Below, piece after piece: positions 44,049 to 52,812 of a stretch of DNA of 64,000 bases. Both the position numbers and the translations under genes were made by a program. Source of the stretch: Nocardioides furvisabuli (GTDB lineage: Bacteria; Actinomycetota; Actinomycetes; Propionibacteriales; Nocardioidaceae). Each line of letters starts with the position of its first letter. Position 1 is the stretch's first letter. The DNA is taken from the NCBI RefSeq assembly GCF_021083185.1, contig NZ_JAIGQB010000002.1, forward strand, positions 186,001 to 250,000, written 5' to 3'. The notes beneath the pieces were generated by a model that saw only the letters and a program-made list of their open reading frames with translations, did no database searches and was not told the DNA's origin.

Positions 44049-46682
44049 CTAGGTGCCGAGCACCGTGAACGACGCCGCCGTCGCGGCCAGGACCGGGTCG
44101 CCCGCTGCCACGGTCCGCGCGGCGAGCAGTGCGTCGCCGAGCCCGCCGCCCGAGCGGAGCCGAGCGTGCAGCGCCACCATCACCTCGACCGTCGCGGCGT
44201 CGTCGACCTCGGCGAGGCTCGACACGACACCGGCGGTGCCCATCGACAGGAGCGCTGCGGCCAGTCCGAGCAGCTCCTCGTCGCCGACGGGCGCCATCAC
44301 GCCGGACTCGCAGGCCGACAGCACGACACGGTGCGGCGGGTGCTCGAGCCGCTGGAGGTCGTGGACCAGCAGCGGTCCGTCGGCGAGCGTGAGCGCGGAG
44401 AACAGCGGGCTGTCCTCCCGGAAGTGTCCATGAGCCGCGACGTGCGCGAGCGAGGCGCCGTCCAGCGCCGCGAGCGCCGCCGCGACCGTCGCCGCCTCGC
44501 CGTCCAGCACCTCGGCGTCGGGGTCCTGGGCCGCCACCGCGGGCACCTCCGCCCCTCCACTCCCGAGCCCGGGGCCGACGAGCATCACGCGACGGGCGTC
44601 CTCCGCCGGAGCCGCAGCGCGGGCGCGCAGCCACAGCCGCGCTGACGGCGTGCTGGTCACGGGTCGGTGGGCCAGGGACGGCAGCAGGCCCCAGGGGACG
44701 CCCTGCAACGCCGACGTGCCGGACACGACGACCCGGGACTCCCCCACCCCGTCGAGCGCCGTCCCGAGCAGCGACCGCTCCAGCCGGGCGCCGGCGACGT
44801 CGAGCTGGGAGCGACGCCCGCGCGCTGCCTGGCGCATGGCGAACAACGAGAAGTCGACCGCGGCCGCGCCCGCCGCGGCGTCGCCGACCACGAGGTGGCG
44901 TACGCGTCCGCGACCCGCGACGAGCGCGTGCAGCACGCCGTCGATCTCGGTCAGCTCGACGAGCACGGTGTCGTCCTCGGCCAGGGAGTCCAGCAGCACC
45001 CCGACGTCGAGGGCCCTCGCCGCCACGCCCGAACCACGCGCCTGGAGCATCCGGCGCCTCACCTGCTGCTCGAGGCGGGCGGCCCGGCTCTCGAGACCAT
45101 CGGTGGGAGACCCCTCGGCACGCGCCTCCTCCACCCGGCGTCGCTGCGCACGCAGCGCTGCGAGGTCAGCGAGCGCCCGGGGATCGTGCGCCCCGCTCCC
45201 GGAGGCCGTGGCGAGCGCCGTCGCCCGCCAGCGCTCAGACCAGCGCAGCAGCCGGCGGGCGTCCCCCGAGGCCAGCGCCGTGCGCGTGCCGAGCTCGGCG
45301 AGCGACGCGCCGTGGCCCGAGGAGCCCGCGCGCAGCTCCTGGCTCCCGAGGGTGGCCTGGTGCTCGTCGAGGGCCCGGAGGCCCAGGTCGCACGCCCGCA
45401 GCACGTCGCTGGGGGCACCTGACCCCTCACGCAGATGGGCCTGCGCGAGCCAGCCCAGCGCGCGCACGGCGCTGGTCGGCGCACGCCGATAGGTCGTCGC
45501 CTCGGCGAGCCAGTCGGCCGCCAGGCCTGCGGCGCGGAGGGACCGGACCTGTCGGGCGAGTCCCGCGCCCAGCAGCAGTGCGCGTGGGAGCTCCGGCGCG
45601 TCGGCCTCCCGAAGCCCGGCGACGACCCGCTCCACCCGCCGGAGCAACGGCGCCGCCGGCTGTCCCGCGCGCTCGCGAGCGGTGAGCGCGAGGAGGTCTG
45701 CCTCGAGGCGGCGGACGGGGCGGGACTGGGCGCGCATCAGGGCCGATCCCTCGTCGGCCGCCGTCACCGCACGCTGCCAGTCCCCGGCGGCGAGGGCGGC
45801 CTCGGCGACCGCGACCAGGAGGTCGGCGTGCTCGCGCTCCTGGAGCGGACGCGCGACCAGGGCCGCCTCGACGGCGGCGAGGGCGTCGTGGGCCAGGCCA
45901 CCCGAGAGGTAGGCCGCAGCCTGGTCGAGGACGAGGTCCACGTTGGTCACACAGAGGTCGTCGTAGCACCCCGCCGCGTCGGCGTACCTCTCGAGCGCCT
46001 GCGGCAGGTCGCCACGGATGGCGGCCAGCCACCCGGTGTTGTGGTGCGCGATGGCGACCCCGTCACCGTCACCGAGGCGCGCCGACATCCCGCCGTACTC
46101 CGCGAACGCCTCGGCCGCCGACTCGAGGTCGCCCAGCCTGGCGGCGACGAGGCCGTGCAGGTTGAGCGCGCGGGCCTCCCACACCTCGTCGCCCGACCCG
46201 GCGAACAGCCCTCGCGCGCGGCGCAGGTCCGCGGCGCTCTCCTCGAACCGGGACTGGAGGTAACCCTGGACGTAGGCGCGCCGCACCAGCACCCGCGCCA
46301 GGGGTACGCCGTCGAGCGTGGCCGCTGCCTCGTCGAGGTACCTCAGCCCGGCCCGCATGCGGCCGGCAGTGCACAGCGAGCCGCCGAGGGTGGCCATTGC
46401 GTCGGCCACCCGGGTCGGGTCGCCCGAGCGGCGCGCACACCGCAGTGAGGTGCGCAGCCGGGCGAGCGCCTCATCGGTCTCCCCGAGGTCACGCAGCACG
46501 ATGCCGACGACCTGGTGGCCGATCGAGGTGACCGCAGGGTCGTGGTGGGGCACGAGCTCGTGCTCGGCACGGACCCGTGCGGCCCCGGGATCGGCGAAGA
46601 GCGTGCGCAGCAGCTCCTCCGCCTCGTCGCGATCCACCCGGCCATCCTTGCGGATCTCGTCGAGGACTTGCGCGGATTCCAC
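44049..46682 (-). CDS. CHAT-domain protease with TPR repeats
   Basis: 877 aa. Residues about 20-560 are TPR-like helical repeats (DLGETDEALARLR, LGDLESAAEAFAEYGG, GDLPQALERYADAAG). The C-terminal CHAT (caspase-HetF) domain keeps the catalytic pair: His751 in HVAAHGHF and Cys791 in LSACESG. CHAT-TPR proteins act as signal-activated proteases, e.g. Csx29 in type III-E CRISPR. No membrane segment. GTG 46682 is the best start; the gap to the divergent S8 protease is 36 bp and holds a palindrome. Role in this locus is inference. Confidence 0.88.
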   Translation of the reverse strand: MESAQVLDEIRKDGRVDRDEAEELLRTLFADPGAARVRAEHELVPHHDPAVTSIGHQVVGIVLRDLGETDEALARLRTSLRCARRSGDPTRVADAMATLGGSLCTAGRMRAGLRYLDEAAATLDGVPLARVLVRRAYVQGYLQSRFEESAADLRRARGLFAGSGDEVWEARALNLHGLVAARLGDLESAAEAFAEYGGMSARLGDGDGVAIAHHNTGWLAAIRGDLPQALERYADAAGCYDDLCVTNVDLVLDQAAAYLSGGLAHDALAAVEAALVARPLQEREHADLLVAVAEAALAAGDWQRAVTAADEGSALMRAQSRPVRRLEADLLALTARERAGQPAAPLLRRVERVVAGLREADAPELPRALLLGAGLARQVRSLRAAGLAADWLAEATTYRRAPTSAVRALGWLAQAHLREGSGAPSDVLRACDLGLRALDEHQATLGSQELRAGSSGHGASLAELGTRTALASGDARRLLRWSERWRATALATASGSGAHDPRALADLAALRAQRRRVEEARAEGSPTDGLESRAARLEQQVRRRMLQARGSGVAARALDVGVLLDSLAEDDTVLVELTEIDGVLHALVAGRGRVRHLVVGDAAAGAAAVDFSLFAMRQAARGRRSQLDVAGARLERSLLGTALDGVGESRVVVSGTSALQGVPWGLLPSLAHRPVTSTPSARLWLRARAAAPAEDARRVMLVGPGLGSGGAEVPAVAAQDPDAEVLDGEAATVAAALAALDGASLAHVAAHGHFREDSPLFSALTLADGPLLVHDLQRLEHPPHRVVLSACESGVMAPVGDEELLGLAAALLSMGTAGVVSSLAEVDDAATVEVMVALHARLRSGGGLGDALLAARTVAAGDPVLAATAASFTVLGT

Positions 46683-46704
46683 CCCTGACGGTGACCTCTC
46701 AGGG
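46683..46704. promoter_or_regulatory. Palindrome in the CHAT / S8 protease intergenic gap
   Basis: CCCTGA and TCAGGG arms around a central GGTGACC, filling most of the 36-bp gap between the two divergent start codons. Candidate operator for joint control. Confidence 0.45.
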
Positions 46705-46705
46705 C

Positions 46706-46711
46706 TAGCGT
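46706..46711 (+). promoter_or_regulatory. -10-like hexamer, leaderless S8 protease gene
   Basis: TAGCGT, 7 nt, then ATG 46719; it adjoins the palindrome, so a bound regulator would block it. Confidence 0.5.
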
Positions 46712-46718
46712 CGGACCC

Positions 46719-47996
46719 ATGGCGAGCGACTGGAAGATCGGCAACGACGCACGACGACGCACCACCGACCAGCTGCGCGACTTCCGCGAGGCGAACGACG
46801 GTGCGGTGGCCTGGGACACCGAGGCGCCGGCGGACTTCACCTACGTCTTCCACCCGCACCACGTGCTGGTGCGCGTCGAGGATGTCGAGGAGTTCGAGGC
46901 CGCGGTCGCCCGGCTGGACAAGGGCGTGCTCGGCGACCCGCCGCAGCGCGACGACGTGCGCCTGCTCGACGGTGAGCTGGTCCGCTACCTGCTCGGTGAG
47001 CGACCCGGCGGCGAGTCGGTGCCGGACGTCCTCGACCTTCTCGAGGCAAGGGGCCTGCGCCGCGGCGCTGCCTCCCCCGACCACTGGGTCCACGTGTCCC
47101 CCGGGGGCGGCCCCGGCGGCACGCTCTGCCCGGCGATCGAGCCCGAGGAGACCGGGCTGGCCGAGCCCTGGCCCCCGCTGGTCCCCCAGCACGAGGTCGC
47201 GTGCGACGTCCGCGTCGTCGTGGTGGACACCGGGTGGAACCCGGCGTCGGGGAACGACCCGCGTACGCCCTGGCTGCACGGCGTGCACGGTGACGACGAG
47301 CTCAACGGCCCCGACCTGCGCCCCTACGCCGGGCACGGCACCTTCATCGCCGGCGTCGTGCGGTGCGTCGCTCCGGAGACGAAGGTCTTCGTGCAGGGTT
47401 TCGCGATCGGCGGGCTCCACGGCGGCGGCGTGCTCGAGTCGGACCTGGTGCACCACCTCGAGAAGGCCCTGGACCACGACCCGCAGGTGATCAACCTGTC
47501 GGCCGGCTGCCGCACCCGGCTGGACCTGCCGTCGATCGCGCTGGAGAAGTTCCACCACAAGCACCTGCGCCACCGCGACTGCGTGCTCGTGGCAGCGGCC
47601 GGCAACGACTCCTGGGCGGCGCCGTTCTGGCCGGCCGCCTTCGACTGGTGCCTCGGCGTCGGCTCGATCGACCGCGACGAGCGGGTCTCGGACTTCTCCA
47701 ACTTCGGGGTGTCCGCGGACGTCTACGCGCTGGGCCGCAACCACGTCAACGCGTTCCCGGACGGGACGTTCACGTGCCACGAGAGCCCCGACAAGGGCGA
47801 CGTACGGGTCTTCACCTCCGGGATGGCGCGGTGGAGCGGCACGTCCTTCGCCGCGCCCTACGTGGCGGGACGGATCGCCCGTGAGATCTCCGAGACCGGG
47901 TCGTCAGCGCGTGACGCGCGCGACGCCGTGCTGGCCCGCGCGAGGTACGACTCCGATCCGATGGTCGGCCCACACCGCGAGCTGGACCTCCTCTAG
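46719..47996 (+). CDS. Cytosolic S8-family (subtilisin-like) serine protease
   Basis: 425 aa. Catalytic triad Asp170 (VVVVDTGW), His206 (GHGTFIAGV) and Ser376 (SGTSFAAP), with oxyanion Asn296 (AAAGND), all intact. Residues 1-155 form an N-terminal part with no signal peptide (MASDWKIGNDARRR), perhaps an inhibitory propeptide. Divergent from the CHAT gene and convergent with the 153-aa gene, whose stop it overlaps through CTAG. Absence of a signal suggests intracellular substrates (inference). Confidence 0.92.
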   Translation: MASDWKIGNDARRRTTDQLRDFREANDGAVAWDTEAPADFTYVFHPHHVLVRVEDVEEFEAAVARLDKGVLGDPPQRDDVRLLDGELVRYLLGERPGGESVPDVLDLLEARGLRRGAASPDHWVHVSPGGGPGGTLCPAIEPEETGLAEPWPPLVPQHEVACDVRVVVVDTGWNPASGNDPRTPWLHGVHGDDELNGPDLRPYAGHGTFIAGVVRCVAPETKVFVQGFAIGGLHGGGVLESDLVHHLEKALDHDPQVINLSAGCRTRLDLPSIALEKFHHKHLRHRDCVLVAAAGNDSWAAPFWPAAFDWCLGVGSIDRDERVSDFSNFGVSADVYALGRNHVNAFPDGTFTCHESPDKGDVRVFTSGMARWSGTSFAAPYVAGRIAREISETGSSARDARDAVLARARYDSDPMVGPHRELDLL

Positions 47997-48454
47997 AGCT
48001 CGACCCAGCGGCTGCTGGACGAGGTCGGGCCGATCCGCACGGTGAAGCGCACCGAGCCGGTGGGCTCGGCGGTGATCGCGAAGAACCCCACCTCGTCCAC
48101 GCCGGTCGTCCACGACCGTCCGTCCGCGGTCTCGACCGTGACCTCGACGGTCCCCATGTCGCCGTCGAGGTCGAGCACCTGCCCGCGCACCTGGTCGCCG
48201 TCGACCTCGGCCTCCATCGACCAGCCCTCGGCCGCGGTGAACCACAGCATCCGGGCGGTGGCCAGGCCGCGCACCTGGGCGAGCGGCTCGTGGGCGGAGT
48301 CGCGGACCAGGACCAGCATCTCCCACTCCGCGTCGAGGTCGGCGGCCGCGACGGCGGCGATCATCGTCTGCGTCAGTCCGGGCGGCGGCGGGTCGTAGGT
48401 CGTCCACACGGCTCGCAGCTCCTCGAGGAGAGCGGCATCGTCATCGGTGGTCAT
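47993..48454 (-). CDS. Small beta-rich protein coupled to the ECF sigma factor, 153 aa
   Basis: Unnamed actinobacterial type. N-terminal helical part (ALLEELRAVWTTYDPPPPGLTQ, then DLDAEWEML) followed from about residue 60 by alternating strands ending VGFFAITAEPTGSVRFTVRI, like a transthyretin or fibronectin-like sandwich. No membrane segment or zinc motif, so not a classic anti-sigma factor. Overlaps the sigma gene by ATGA, so made together with it. Could be a sensor or adaptor for the protease pair (inference). Confidence 0.75.
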   Translation of the reverse strand: MTTDDDAALLEELRAVWTTYDPPPPGLTQTMIAAVAAADLDAEWEMLVLVRDSAHEPLAQVRGLATARMLWFTAAEGWSMEAEVDGDQVRGQVLDLDGDMGTVEVTVETADGRSWTTGVDEVGFFAITAEPTGSVRFTVRIGPTSSSSRWVEL

Positions 48455-49062
48455 CGCGCGCCTCCTCCCATCAGGGCGGATCGGACCTTGGCCAGGCACC
48501 GCGCCCGGGTGGGCCCGATGCTCCCGACAGGCATGTCGAGCTCCTGGCTCAGGGACTGGTAGTCGGGCCGGTCCATGAAGGCCACGACCCTCAGCAGCTT
48601 GCGGCACCGTTCGTCGACCGACGCCACGGCTCCCCACAGCCGTGCCGCCTCGTCGTCACGCTGGGCGATCGCCTCCGCCGACTCCGCGTCCGGGAGCACG
48701 GCGTGCAGCGTCTCGTCCTCCACCGGTGCCGCACGGCGTGCGGTCCGGGCGTGGGCGGCTGCGCCGCGCCTGGCTGAGGTGATCAGCCAGGACGCGACCG
48801 CCTGCGGGTCCTCGATGGTCTGGTGGAGCCGCACGAACCCCAGCCAGGTCGCCTGGATCACGTCCTCGGCCGACTGTCGGTCGTGCCCGTATGCCCTCAC
48901 CACGTGCCAGAGCACCGGTGTCATCGCGGCAACCAGCTCGTCCACCGCGCTGGCGTCCCCTGCACGCCAGGCGATGAACGCCCCACTGGCCATGTCCCAC
49001 GGTGACTGGTCGGACTGCCCCTCAGCCCTTCGGTCCTCTGACATGGTGACCATTGTCCCCAT
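48451..49062 (-). CDS. ECF-type RNA polymerase sigma factor
   Basis: 203 aa if ATG 49062 is used; ATG 49044 (MSEDRRAEG) is an equally possible start. Region 2 (DRQSAEDVIQATWLGFVRLHQ, near residue 65) binds core and the -10; region 4 is a helix-turn-helix (YQSLSQELDMPVGSIGPTRARCLAKVR) near the C-terminus. No anti-sigma gene with membrane anchor is adjacent; the coupled 153-aa protein takes that place. Probably drives its own locus or a protease regulon (inference). Confidence 0.85.
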   Translation of the reverse strand: MGTMVTMSEDRRAEGQSDQSPWDMASGAFIAWRAGDASAVDELVAAMTPVLWHVVRAYGHDRQSAEDVIQATWLGFVRLHQTIEDPQAVASWLITSARRGAAAHARTARRAAPVEDETLHAVLPDAESAEAIAQRDDEAARLWGAVASVDERCRKLLRVVAFMDRPDYQSLSQELDMPVGSIGPTRARCLAKVRSALMGGGAR

Positions 49063-49134
49063 GTCTTCACAGGAGGCGGCACGCGCCGTGCTGATACGTC
49101 CCGGCCGGACTTCTTTTTGCCGGCTCGATCGTGG

Positions 49135-49986
49135 CTAGAACATCAGGGTCGCGAAGGTCGCCGTCTGCTCGAAGCCGACACGGGCGTACGCCGCACGCGC
49201 GGGCGTGTTCCACTCGTTGACGTAGAGCGAGACCACCGGCGCCACGCCTGCGTCGAGGACGTGCGCGACCACGGCGGCCATCCCGCTCGCCGCGAGACCC
49301 TCGCCCCGGCGGTCCGGTCGCACCCACACGCCCTGCACCTGGGCGGCGTACGGGGTGACGCAGGCGATCTCCGCCTTGAAGACCACCCCTGCCTCGTCGA
49401 AGCTCGCCATCGACCAGCCGCGCCCGATGAGCTGCTGCACCCGCGCGCGGTAGAGGTCGCCGCCCCCGGCGTCGTTCTCGGGGGAGACCCCGACCTCCTC
49501 GGTGTACATCGCCACACAGGCCGGGTAGAGCACCTCGAGGTCGCCCTGGGTCGTGAGACGTACGTCCGTGGCGGGCGCGAGCTCGGGCACGTGGTCGATC
49601 TCGAGGTGGGGCTGGCGCAGCCGCATCTCGCGCGGGCGGGTCCACCGCGGCTCGAGGACCTCCCAGAGCGCTGAGACGACGTCGCTGGGACCCACGATCG
49701 TGCCGACGTGGCCGCGTCGGCGCAGCGCCGCGTCGGCGAAGACGCCGACGTCGTCGGGCGTGCACTGCACCGGCACCAGGTTGGCACCGAGGTGGCAGCC
49801 GGCGACGAGCTCGTCGCCGTCGAACCGGCCCCAGACCTGCCCACCGAGCCAGCGCTCGTCGAGGTTGGTGAGGCGCGCACGGTAGTCGGCGAAGACGTTG
49901 ACCACCGGGTCCTGCTCCGCGAGCGCCACGAACCGGTCCCGGTCACCCGGGCCCAGCACGCGCACCTGTTCGCGGGTCCTCAGCAC
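49135..49986 (-). CDS. GNAT-family N-acetyltransferase (two-domain)
   Basis: 283 aa. The C-terminal GNAT domain has VQGVWVRPDRRGEGLAASGM as acetyl-CoA loop, then VVSLYVNEWNTPARAAYARVGF. The N-terminal half is a DUF4081-like lobe (FADYRARLTNLDERWLGGQ). This layout is typical next to ispG in actinobacteria. GTG 49986 is fixed by a TAGGCT hexamer six nt upstream. Substrate unknown. Confidence 0.88.
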   Translation of the reverse strand: MLRTREQVRVLGPGDRDRFVALAEQDPVVNVFADYRARLTNLDERWLGGQVWGRFDGDELVAGCHLGANLVPVQCTPDDVGVFADAALRRRGHVGTIVGPSDVVSALWEVLEPRWTRPREMRLRQPHLEIDHVPELAPATDVRLTTQGDLEVLYPACVAMYTEEVGVSPENDAGGGDLYRARVQQLIGRGWSMASFDEAGVVFKAEIACVTPYAAQVQGVWVRPDRRGEGLAASGMAAVVAHVLDAGVAPVVSLYVNEWNTPARAAYARVGFEQTATFATLMF

Positions 49987-49992
49987 GCTGCG

Positions 49993-49998
49993 AGCCTA
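49993..49998 (-). promoter_or_regulatory. -10-like hexamer, leaderless GNAT gene
   Basis: Reads TAGGCT on the minus strand, 6 nt before GTG 49986. Confidence 0.55.
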
Positions 49999-50041
49999 GG
50001 GCCGCGGCGGTCGCCACGCCCGTCGGCCCACGGGATGGGCG

Positions 50042-51193
50042 TCAGCTGACCGTGACGGAGGCCTCGGAGCCCTCGACCGGGTCCATGCCCTCGGCGAGGC
50101 GCATGGCCTCCTCGATGAGGGTCTCCACGATCTGCGACTCCGGGACGGTCTTGATGACCTCGCCCTTGACGAAGATCTGGCCCTTGCCGTTGCCGGAGGC
50201 GACGCCGAGGTCGGCCTCGCGGGCCTCGCCCGGACCGTTGACCACGCAGCCCATGACGGCGACGCGCAGCGGCACCTCCATGCCCTCGAGGCCGGCGGTG
50301 ACCTCCTCGGCGAGCTTGTAGACGTCGACCTGGGCCCGGCCGCAGCTCGGGCACGACACGATCTCGAGGCGGCGCGGCTTGAGGTTGAGCGACTCCAGGA
50401 TCTGGAGACCGACCTTGACCTCCTCGACCGGCGGCGCGGACAGCGAGACACGGATGGTGTCGCCGATGCCCTTGCTGAGCAGGTGGCCGAAGGCGACCGA
50501 GGACTTGATCGTGCCCTGGAAGGCGGGGCCTGCCTCGGTCACGCCGAGGTGCAGCGGCCAGTCGCCCGCCTCGGCGAGCAGCTCGTAGGCGCGGACCATC
50601 ACGACGGGGTCGTTGTGCTTGACCGAGATCTTGAAGTCGTGGAAGTCGTGCTCCTCGAACAGGCTCGCCTCCCACACGGCCGACTCGACCAGCGCCTCGG
50701 GCGTGGCCTTGCCGTACTTGTCCATGATCCGCTTGTCGAGCGAGCCGGCGTTGACGCCGATGCGGATCGAGGTGCCGCGGTCCTTGGCGGCCCGCGCGAT
50801 CTCCTTGACCTGGTCGTCGAACTTGCGGATGTTGCCGGGGTTGACCCGGACCGCCGCGCAGCCGGCGTCGATGGCAGCGAAGACGTACTTCGGCTGGAAG
50901 TGGATGTCGGCGATGACCGGGATCTGCGACTTCTGCGCGATGGCCGGCAGGGCGTCGGCGTCGTCCTGGCTCGGGCACGCGACGCGGACGATGTCGCACC
51001 CGGTGGCGGTGAGCTCGGCGATCTGCTGGAGCGTGGCGTTGATGTCGGAGGTGAGCGTCGTGGTCATCGACTGCACCGAGATCGGCGAGTCGCTGCCGAC
51101 CCCCACGGAGCCCACCTTGATCTGGCGGGTCTTGCGACGCGGAGCGAGGACGGGGGGCGGGAGGGCAGGCATGCCGAGGCCGACGGCGGTCAT
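50042..51193 (-). CDS. ispG: 4-hydroxy-3-methylbut-2-enyl diphosphate synthase
   Basis: 383 aa [4Fe-4S] enzyme of the MEP isoprenoid pathway. [13 protein letters not shown] at the start of the barrel, [11 protein letters not shown], and a C-terminal cluster site with CPSCGR and [19 protein letters not shown] 51193 lies seven nt after TACGAT; longer in-frame starts would run through the 51.3 kb repeat and are rejected. Near dxr and rseP, the usual actinobacterial group. Confidence 0.96.
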   Translation of the reverse strand: MTAVGLGMPALPPPVLAPRRKTRQIKVGSVGVGSDSPISVQSMTTTLTSDINATLQQIAELTATGCDIVRVACPSQDDADALPAIAQKSQIPVIADIHFQPKYVFAAIDAGCAAVRVNPGNIRKFDDQVKEIARAAKDRGTSIRIGVNAGSLDKRIMDKYGKATPEALVESAVWEASLFEEHDFHDFKISVKHNDPVVMVRAYELLAEAGDWPLHLGVTEAGPAFQGTIKSSVAFGHLLSKGIGDTIRVSLSAPPVEEVKVGLQILESLNLKPRRLEIVSCPSCGRAQVDVYKLAEEVTAGLEGMEVPLRVAVMGCVVNGPGEAREADLGVASGNGKGQIFVKGEVIKTVPESQIVETLIEEAMRLAEGMDPVEGSEASVTVS

Positions 51194-51200
51194 GGCGCCC

Positions 51201-51206
51201 ATCGTA
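51201..51206 (-). promoter_or_regulatory. -10-like hexamer, leaderless ispG
   Basis: Reads TACGAT on the minus strand, 7 nt before the ispG ATG. Confidence 0.5.
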
Positions 51207-51251
51207 CGGGCCGGGGCGTCACGTCCCCCCGGCGCGGTTGCGTCGGCTGGG

Positions 51252-51413
51252 GCGGTGCGTGAGACAGGTTCTCGGAGGTCGAAAGCTGTCTTGCTCACCG
51301 CTGCCCGGCCAGCCCCCAGCAGACCGGTGCGTGGGACACGTTTCTGCGCCACCGAACCTGCGTCACGCACCGCTGAGCGGGACGGCCGAAGCCCGCCCCG
51401 TACACCGCTCAGC
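51252..51413. repeat. GGTGCGTGnGACA repeat and hairpins between rseP and ispG
   Basis: CGGTGCGTG occurs at 51253-51261 and 51325-51333 and inverted (CACGCACCG) at 51364-51372. A separate 9-bp hairpin (GCTGAGCGG 51372-51380 / CCGCTCAGC 51405-51413) contains the rseP stop codon and may be its terminator. Different in sequence from the 15.3 and 35.7 kb repeats. Confidence 0.6.
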
Positions 51414-52755
51414 TCAGGCGCAGCGGTACGACGATGTCGGCCACGATGAGCACGACGCCCATCACGAGCATGGCCATCCCCACCACGTAGGCCACCGGCA
51501 ACAGCCTGGCGACATCGACGTGCCCGGGGTCGGGACGACCGCGCAGCCGGGCGACGCCGCGCTTGACGCCCTCGTAGAGGGCACCGGCGATGTGGCCGCC
51601 GTCGAGCGGGAGCAGCGGCACGAAGTTGAACATGCCGATGAAGAAGTTGAAGCTCGCGATGAGGAAGAGCAGCGTGACGATCTTCTCGGTCAGCGGGAAG
51701 GCCTCGCTGGAGGCCGCCTCGCCGGCGAAGCGGCCGCCGCCGACGATCGAGACGGGGCTCTCGGGGTCGCGCTCCTGGAGCCCGACGATCGCGCGGCCGA
51801 CCTCGTAGACCTTGACCGGCAGCTGCGCGAGGGCCTGGGCGGTCTCGACCGTCATCGTGCCCATCTGCACGCCGGTGTAGAGCACGCCGCCGGTCTCGAG
51901 GCGGGTCACGGGCTGCACGCCGAGGAAGCCGACCTCGGTGAGGGTCTCGTCCTCCAGCGAGGTCTGGCGCAGCGTGACGGTCGTGTTGGTCGTCAGTGTC
52001 AGCTGCTCGTCGCCGCGTCGCACCTCGAGGACCGCGTCACCGTCGGCGTTGCCGCGGATCTGCGACTGGAAGCTGTCCCAGTCGCTGAAGGGGGTGCCGT
52101 TGAAGCTGAGGATCTCGTCGCCCGGCTGGAGGCCGGCCTCCTTCGCGGGCGTCGTGGGGTCCTCGGTCGTGCAGTCGCGCGGCAGCTCCTCGACCGGGAT
52201 CACGCACTCGGGCACGCCGGCGACGGTGGGCTCGACGACCTCGTCGCGCGGGTTGCCGTAGGTCGCGAAGAGCAGCACGAAGAGCGAGAAGGCGATGGCG
52301 ATGTTGACCATCGGGCCACCCGCCATCACGATCACCTTCTTCCACCACGGCAGGCGGTAGAAGAGCCGGTCGGTGTCGTGCTGCTTGACGTACTCCCACT
52401 CCGCGGCTCGCGCGTCGGAGATCAGCTGGGTGAACATGCCGGTGTTGGATCGGCGCACCTTGTGCACCGCCTCGCCGAACTCGTCGTACGTCGTCTCCTC
52501 GACGAGACCCTCGGCGCCCGGGGGGAGCATCCCGACGATCTTGACGTAGCCGCCGAGCGGGATGGCCTTGATGCCGTACTCGGTCTCGCCGATCTGCTTG
52601 CTCCACACCGTCGGCCCGAAGCCGATGAACCACTGCGGGACCTTGCAGCCGAACTTCTTGGCCGGCACGAGGTGACCGAACTCGTGGAGCCCGATCGAGA
52701 CCAGGATCGCCACCACGAAGGCGACGACACCCAGGGTGTAGAGCAGGGCGGTCAT
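51409..52755 (-). CDS. rseP: Site-2 intramembrane metalloprotease (RseP/Rip family, M50)
   Basis: 448 aa. First membrane segment with zinc motif HEFGH (residues 24-28), a PDZ domain at about residues 195-285 ([16 protein letters not shown]), and the C-terminal membrane segments with PLLPLDGGH, the third zinc ligand. Cleaves membrane proteins such as anti-sigma factors. ATG 52755. Between dxr and ispG as in Mycobacterium (Rip1), which makes it the best candidate for anti-sigma cleavage here. Confidence 0.94.
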   Translation of the reverse strand: MTALLYTLGVVAFVVAILVSIGLHEFGHLVPAKKFGCKVPQWFIGFGPTVWSKQIGETEYGIKAIPLGGYVKIVGMLPPGAEGLVEETTYDEFGEAVHKVRRSNTGMFTQLISDARAAEWEYVKQHDTDRLFYRLPWWKKVIVMAGGPMVNIAIAFSLFVLLFATYGNPRDEVVEPTVAGVPECVIPVEELPRDCTTEDPTTPAKEAGLQPGDEILSFNGTPFSDWDSFQSQIRGNADGDAVLEVRRGDEQLTLTTNTTVTLRQTSLEDETLTEVGFLGVQPVTRLETGGVLYTGVQMGTMTVETAQALAQLPVKVYEVGRAIVGLQERDPESPVSIVGGGRFAGEAASSEAFPLTEKIVTLLFLIASFNFFIGMFNFVPLLPLDGGHIAGALYEGVKRGVARLRGRPDPGHVDVARLLPVAYVVGMAMLVMGVVLIVADIVVPLRLS

Positions 52756-52812
52756 GCAGGCAGGTCCTTCGGGTGCGGGGCTGGCTGGGGCGGGGTGCGG
52801 GGAGGGCTCAGA

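Noticed and set aside
46683..47780. N-terminal extension of the CHAT protein across the S8 protease gene
   Set aside because: The S8 gene on the other strand has an intact triad and a leaderless promoter; the CHAT similarity begins after 46682.
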